From Pseudomonas haemolytica (GTDB taxonomy: Bacteria; Pseudomonadota; Gammaproteobacteria; Pseudomonadales; Pseudomonadaceae): a stretch of 64,000 bases of DNA. This document shows positions 62,394 to 64,000 of the stretch, piece by piece; position 1 is the stretch's first letter; each line of letters begins with the position of its first letter. The notes under the pieces are model-generated. The model was not told the origin of the DNA. It did no database searches and was given only the letters and a program-made list of their open reading frames with translations. Made by a program: the position numbers and the translations under genes. Location of the stretch: positions 744,001-808,000 of the forward strand of contig NZ_VOIW01000001.1 of NCBI RefSeq assembly GCF_009659625.1, written 5' to 3'.

Positions 62394-63311
62394 ATGCCGA
62401 GCATGCAGCTGATGAATGATCTGCGTCGCATCGACCTTAACCTGCTGGTGATTCTCGACGCGTTGCTCAGCGAGCAACACGTCACCCGCGCTGCCGAGCG
62501 CTTGCATCTGAGCCAGCCGGCGGTCAGCCATGCGTTGGCGCGTTTGCGCGATATGCTCGGTGACCCGCTGCTGGTGCGCCAGGGCGGCACACTGGTGCCA
62601 ACGGCTCGCGCCCTGGAGTTGGCCGCGCCCTTGGCCGAAGCCCTGGCCCAGGTGCAGGCGTTGCTGGCGCCAAATCGTTTTGACCCCGCCTCGGCCAAGC
62701 GCCGGTTTCGCGTGGCGATGTCGGACTACAGCGCGGCGATTTTCCTGCCAGGGTTGGTCCGTGTCCTACGCCATGAAGCGCCTGGCATCGACCTGCAGAT
62801 CATCCAGGCCAGCCGCGAAGGCATGGTTGATGGCGTGCTCAATAGTGATCTCGACCTGGCGGCTGGCGTATTCCCCGACATGCCCGCCGAACTGCGTACT
62901 ACGCCGTTGTTCGAAGAGCATTACACCTGCCTGGTCGACCGCCACAGCCTTCCACCCAGCGGCGTGCTGGACCTGCCGACCTACTTGTCGCGTCCCCATG
63001 TGCTCCTGGAGATGCGCGGTAGTGGCACGCCGGAAATCGAACGCGCACTGAGCGCGATACGTGAACGACGGCATGTGGCGATCAGCCTGCCGCATTGGGG
63101 CGTTGCACCGCAGTTGATCGAGGGCACGGACTTGGTCTTGACGGTGTCGTCCCGAGGTTTACTGAATATCGATCATCGGCACCTGCTGGCCGTGCCTGCG
63201 CCGTTTCATATTCCTTCGTTTGCTTTTGAGCTGGCCTGGCATGTGCGGCGGGGAGGGGATTCGGGGTTGCAGTGGTTGATTGGGCGGGTACGGGGTGTGC
63301 TGAGTGAGTAG
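62394..63311 (+). CDS. LysR-type transcriptional regulator (NodD/LeuO-like)
   Basis: The 305-residue protein has the winged HTH of the NodD-like branch: DLRRIDLNLLVILDALLSEQ, then VTRAAERLHLSQPAVSHALA and a periplasmic-binding-like effector domain. Three in-frame ATGs (62394, 62403, 62412) are possible and none has a strong Shine-Dalgarno sequence; the first is given. It is divergent from the YdcZ-type transporter gene, with only about 70 bp between them, so control of that gene is likely. Confidence 0.88.
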   Translation: MPSMQLMNDLRRIDLNLLVILDALLSEQHVTRAAERLHLSQPAVSHALARLRDMLGDPLLVRQGGTLVPTARALELAAPLAEALAQVQALLAPNRFDPASAKRRFRVAMSDYSAAIFLPGLVRVLRHEAPGIDLQIIQASREGMVDGVLNSDLDLAAGVFPDMPAELRTTPLFEEHYTCLVDRHSLPPSGVLDLPTYLSRPHVLLEMRGSGTPEIERALSAIRERRHVAISLPHWGVAPQLIEGTDLVLTVSSRGLLNIDHRHLLAVPAPFHIPSFAFELAWHVRRGGDSGLQWLIGRVRGVLSE

Positions 63312-63318
63312 GCCCGTA

Positions 63319-63603
63319 TCACCACGATTTCGGTGGCTGGCGACGGGTATGAAAAATCCGCATTACCTGTAGTCGCCCCTCTCGAATTCGGTAAGGAACA
63401 ATGTAGGGCCATCGAGGTACAACCCACTCCCGAGTCCCAGGCACTCGGCCCTCTTTGCCCATCGCGGGAAACTGCGCGACATTTTCGAGGCCACTCAAAA
63501 TTGCCTGGACAAATTCATGCGCAGCTTTGGGGTTTTCTTCGGCAATATAAGCCGCTTCATCGTCTAGGTTTCTTAGGGCTGCCCGCAGCCACTCAACCTG
63601 CAT
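63319..63603 (-). CDS. ParE/RelE superfamily toxin
   Basis: The 94-residue protein fits the ParE fold: VEWLRAALRNLDDEAAYIAE at the N-terminus, PKAAHEFVQAILSGLENVAQFP, then GKEGRVPGTREWVVPRWPYI and the closing VPYRIREGRLQVMRIFHTRR. ParE toxins usually poison DNA gyrase, while RelE relatives cleave mRNA; the sequence fits the ParE branch. It overlaps the antitoxin gene by 11 bp, the usual coupling. Confidence 0.9.
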   Translation of the reverse strand: MQVEWLRAALRNLDDEAAYIAEENPKAAHEFVQAILSGLENVAQFPAMGKEGRVPGTREWVVPRWPYIVPYRIREGRLQVMRIFHTRRQPPKSW

Positions 63604-63832
63604 TGGTGCGCCATTTGTCAGCGACAGCTTTTACTTCGGCAGCCGTGGCGAAATCACCCGCATCCGCTTCTTTCAGTGCTTTTTGAATTTCTTCGATTTG
63701 CCATGCTTCACGTGTCAAGTATTCGCGTAACGCATCAACGGCGAGAAAGGATTTGCTGCGACCGGTAGCCTTGGCGAGACTGGCAAGCGTGTCGGCGACG
63801 TCTTCCGGTATACGTAGGGACATAACAGACAT
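63593..63832 (-). CDS. Ribbon-helix-helix antitoxin (CopG/ParD-like)
   Basis: The 79-residue protein begins MSVMSLRIPEDVADTLASLA, a ribbon-helix-helix DNA-binding strand and helix. AKATGRSKSFLAVDALREYL follows, then an acidic C-terminal tail that would wrap the toxin. A second ATG at 63823 gives MSLRIP and is also possible. It is first in the operon and should repress it through the inverted repeat at 63841-63875. Confidence 0.88.
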   Translation of the reverse strand: MSVMSLRIPEDVADTLASLAKATGRSKSFLAVDALREYLTREAWQIEEIQKALKEADAGDFATAAEVKAVADKWRTNAG

Positions 63833-63840
63833 ATGAACCT

Positions 63841-63875
63841 CGATGTAGTGATGTGTAGTGCAACATACTACATCG
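63841..63875. promoter_or_regulatory. Operator of the toxin-antitoxin pair
   Basis: CGATGTAGT (63841-63849) is a perfect inverted repeat of ACTACATCG (63867-63875). Extra GTAGT/ACTAC half-sites lie between them. The repeat lies 9 bp upstream of the antitoxin start, as expected for RHH autoregulation. Confidence 0.8.
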
Positions 63876-63931
63876 TCACTGCATCAACGGTTTGCTCCGT
63901 TCGTCAGGGGTATTCTGATCAAGGAAATATT

Positions 63932-64000
63932 CATGCTTTCTGGACTCAACCACCTGACCCTGGCGGTGACCGACGTGCCGCGCAGCGTCAGTTTTTATCG
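63932..64000 (+). CDS. fosA: FosA-like fosfomycin resistance/glyoxalase-fold protein, N-terminal part only
   Basis: Only 23 codons are in the window: MLSGLNHLTLAVTDVPRSVS followed by FYR. This matches the FosA N-terminus, with His7 as the expected metal ligand. FosA adds glutathione to fosfomycin. Other vicinal-oxygen-chelate proteins start in a similar way, so the call is provisional. The ATG follows AAGGAA. The rest lies beyond the window. Confidence 0.68.

Overview
The window is a 64-kb stretch of chromosome from a Pseudomonas, most likely of the P. fluorescens group. This rests on recognisable Pseudomonas gene families and gene order (rapA, pitA, a complete pca locus, an emhABC/ttgABC-type efflux pump with its TetR repressor, xenB, acpH, olsBA, an hxu-type haem system). 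It also rests on inverted REP/REPIN-type pairs sharing the core TGTGGGAGGGGGCTTGCTCC between genes. Genes are dense and GC-rich. No tRNA, rRNA, IS element, CRISPR or prophage was seen.

Layout. 1-6.5 kb: 5' end of rapA (cut by the window edge), a small Pro-rich protein, a LysR/RidA/class V aminotransferase group, a Lys-rich mini-protein, a 38-residue protein that looks like the cbb3-oxidase subunit CcoM behind an Anr box, and the phosphate transporter gene pitA. 6.9-17.8 kb: the whole protocatechuate branch of the beta-ketoadipate pathway in one direction (pcaR-K-I-J-F-H-G-T-B-D-C). It takes protocatechuate through PcaHG, B, C, D, IJ and F to succinyl-CoA plus acetyl-CoA, with two transporters, PcaR-type operator pairs and Crc/Hfq-like A-rich motifs. 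17.8-21.4 kb: genes on the opposite strand, namely a low-GC protein with an internal duplication, a polysaccharide-deacetylase-like lipoprotein and an OprD-family porin that could be a relocated PcaP-like porin.

21.6-28.3 kb: RND efflux operon emhABC with divergent emhR. 28.5-31.9 kb: arsR-MFS-xenB operon and divergent acpH with paired inverted operators between. 31.9-33.5 kb: ornithine-lipid genes olsB-olsA. 33.7-40 kb: serine hydrolase, then an M20 amidohydrolase/MHS transporter/amidase/IclR catabolic group. 40.1-48.1 kb: YceI, phospholipase-D-type cardiolipin synthase, periplasmic beta-glucosidase BglX, lemA with two TPM-domain genes, and a methyltransferase. 48.1-53.4 kb: a DMT exporter and an iron-regulated cell-surface signalling system (ECF sigma, FecR-type regulator, TonB receptor). 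53.4-55.8 kb: DapA-like and class II aldolase-like genes with a divergent XRE-cupin regulator and a perfect palindrome between. 55.9-58.3 kb: a SIR2-like DUF4917 protein and the Fe-alcohol dehydrogenase YiaY.

58.2-61.1 kb is the most island-like part: an MFS exporter behind a low-GC alpha-oxoamine-synthase-like enzyme. This is the best candidate in the window for an undescribed small-molecule function. 61.1-64 kb: an NAD-binding protein, a YdcZ-type transporter with divergent LysR regulator, a ParDE-type toxin-antitoxin pair with its operator, and the first codons of a FosA-like gene.
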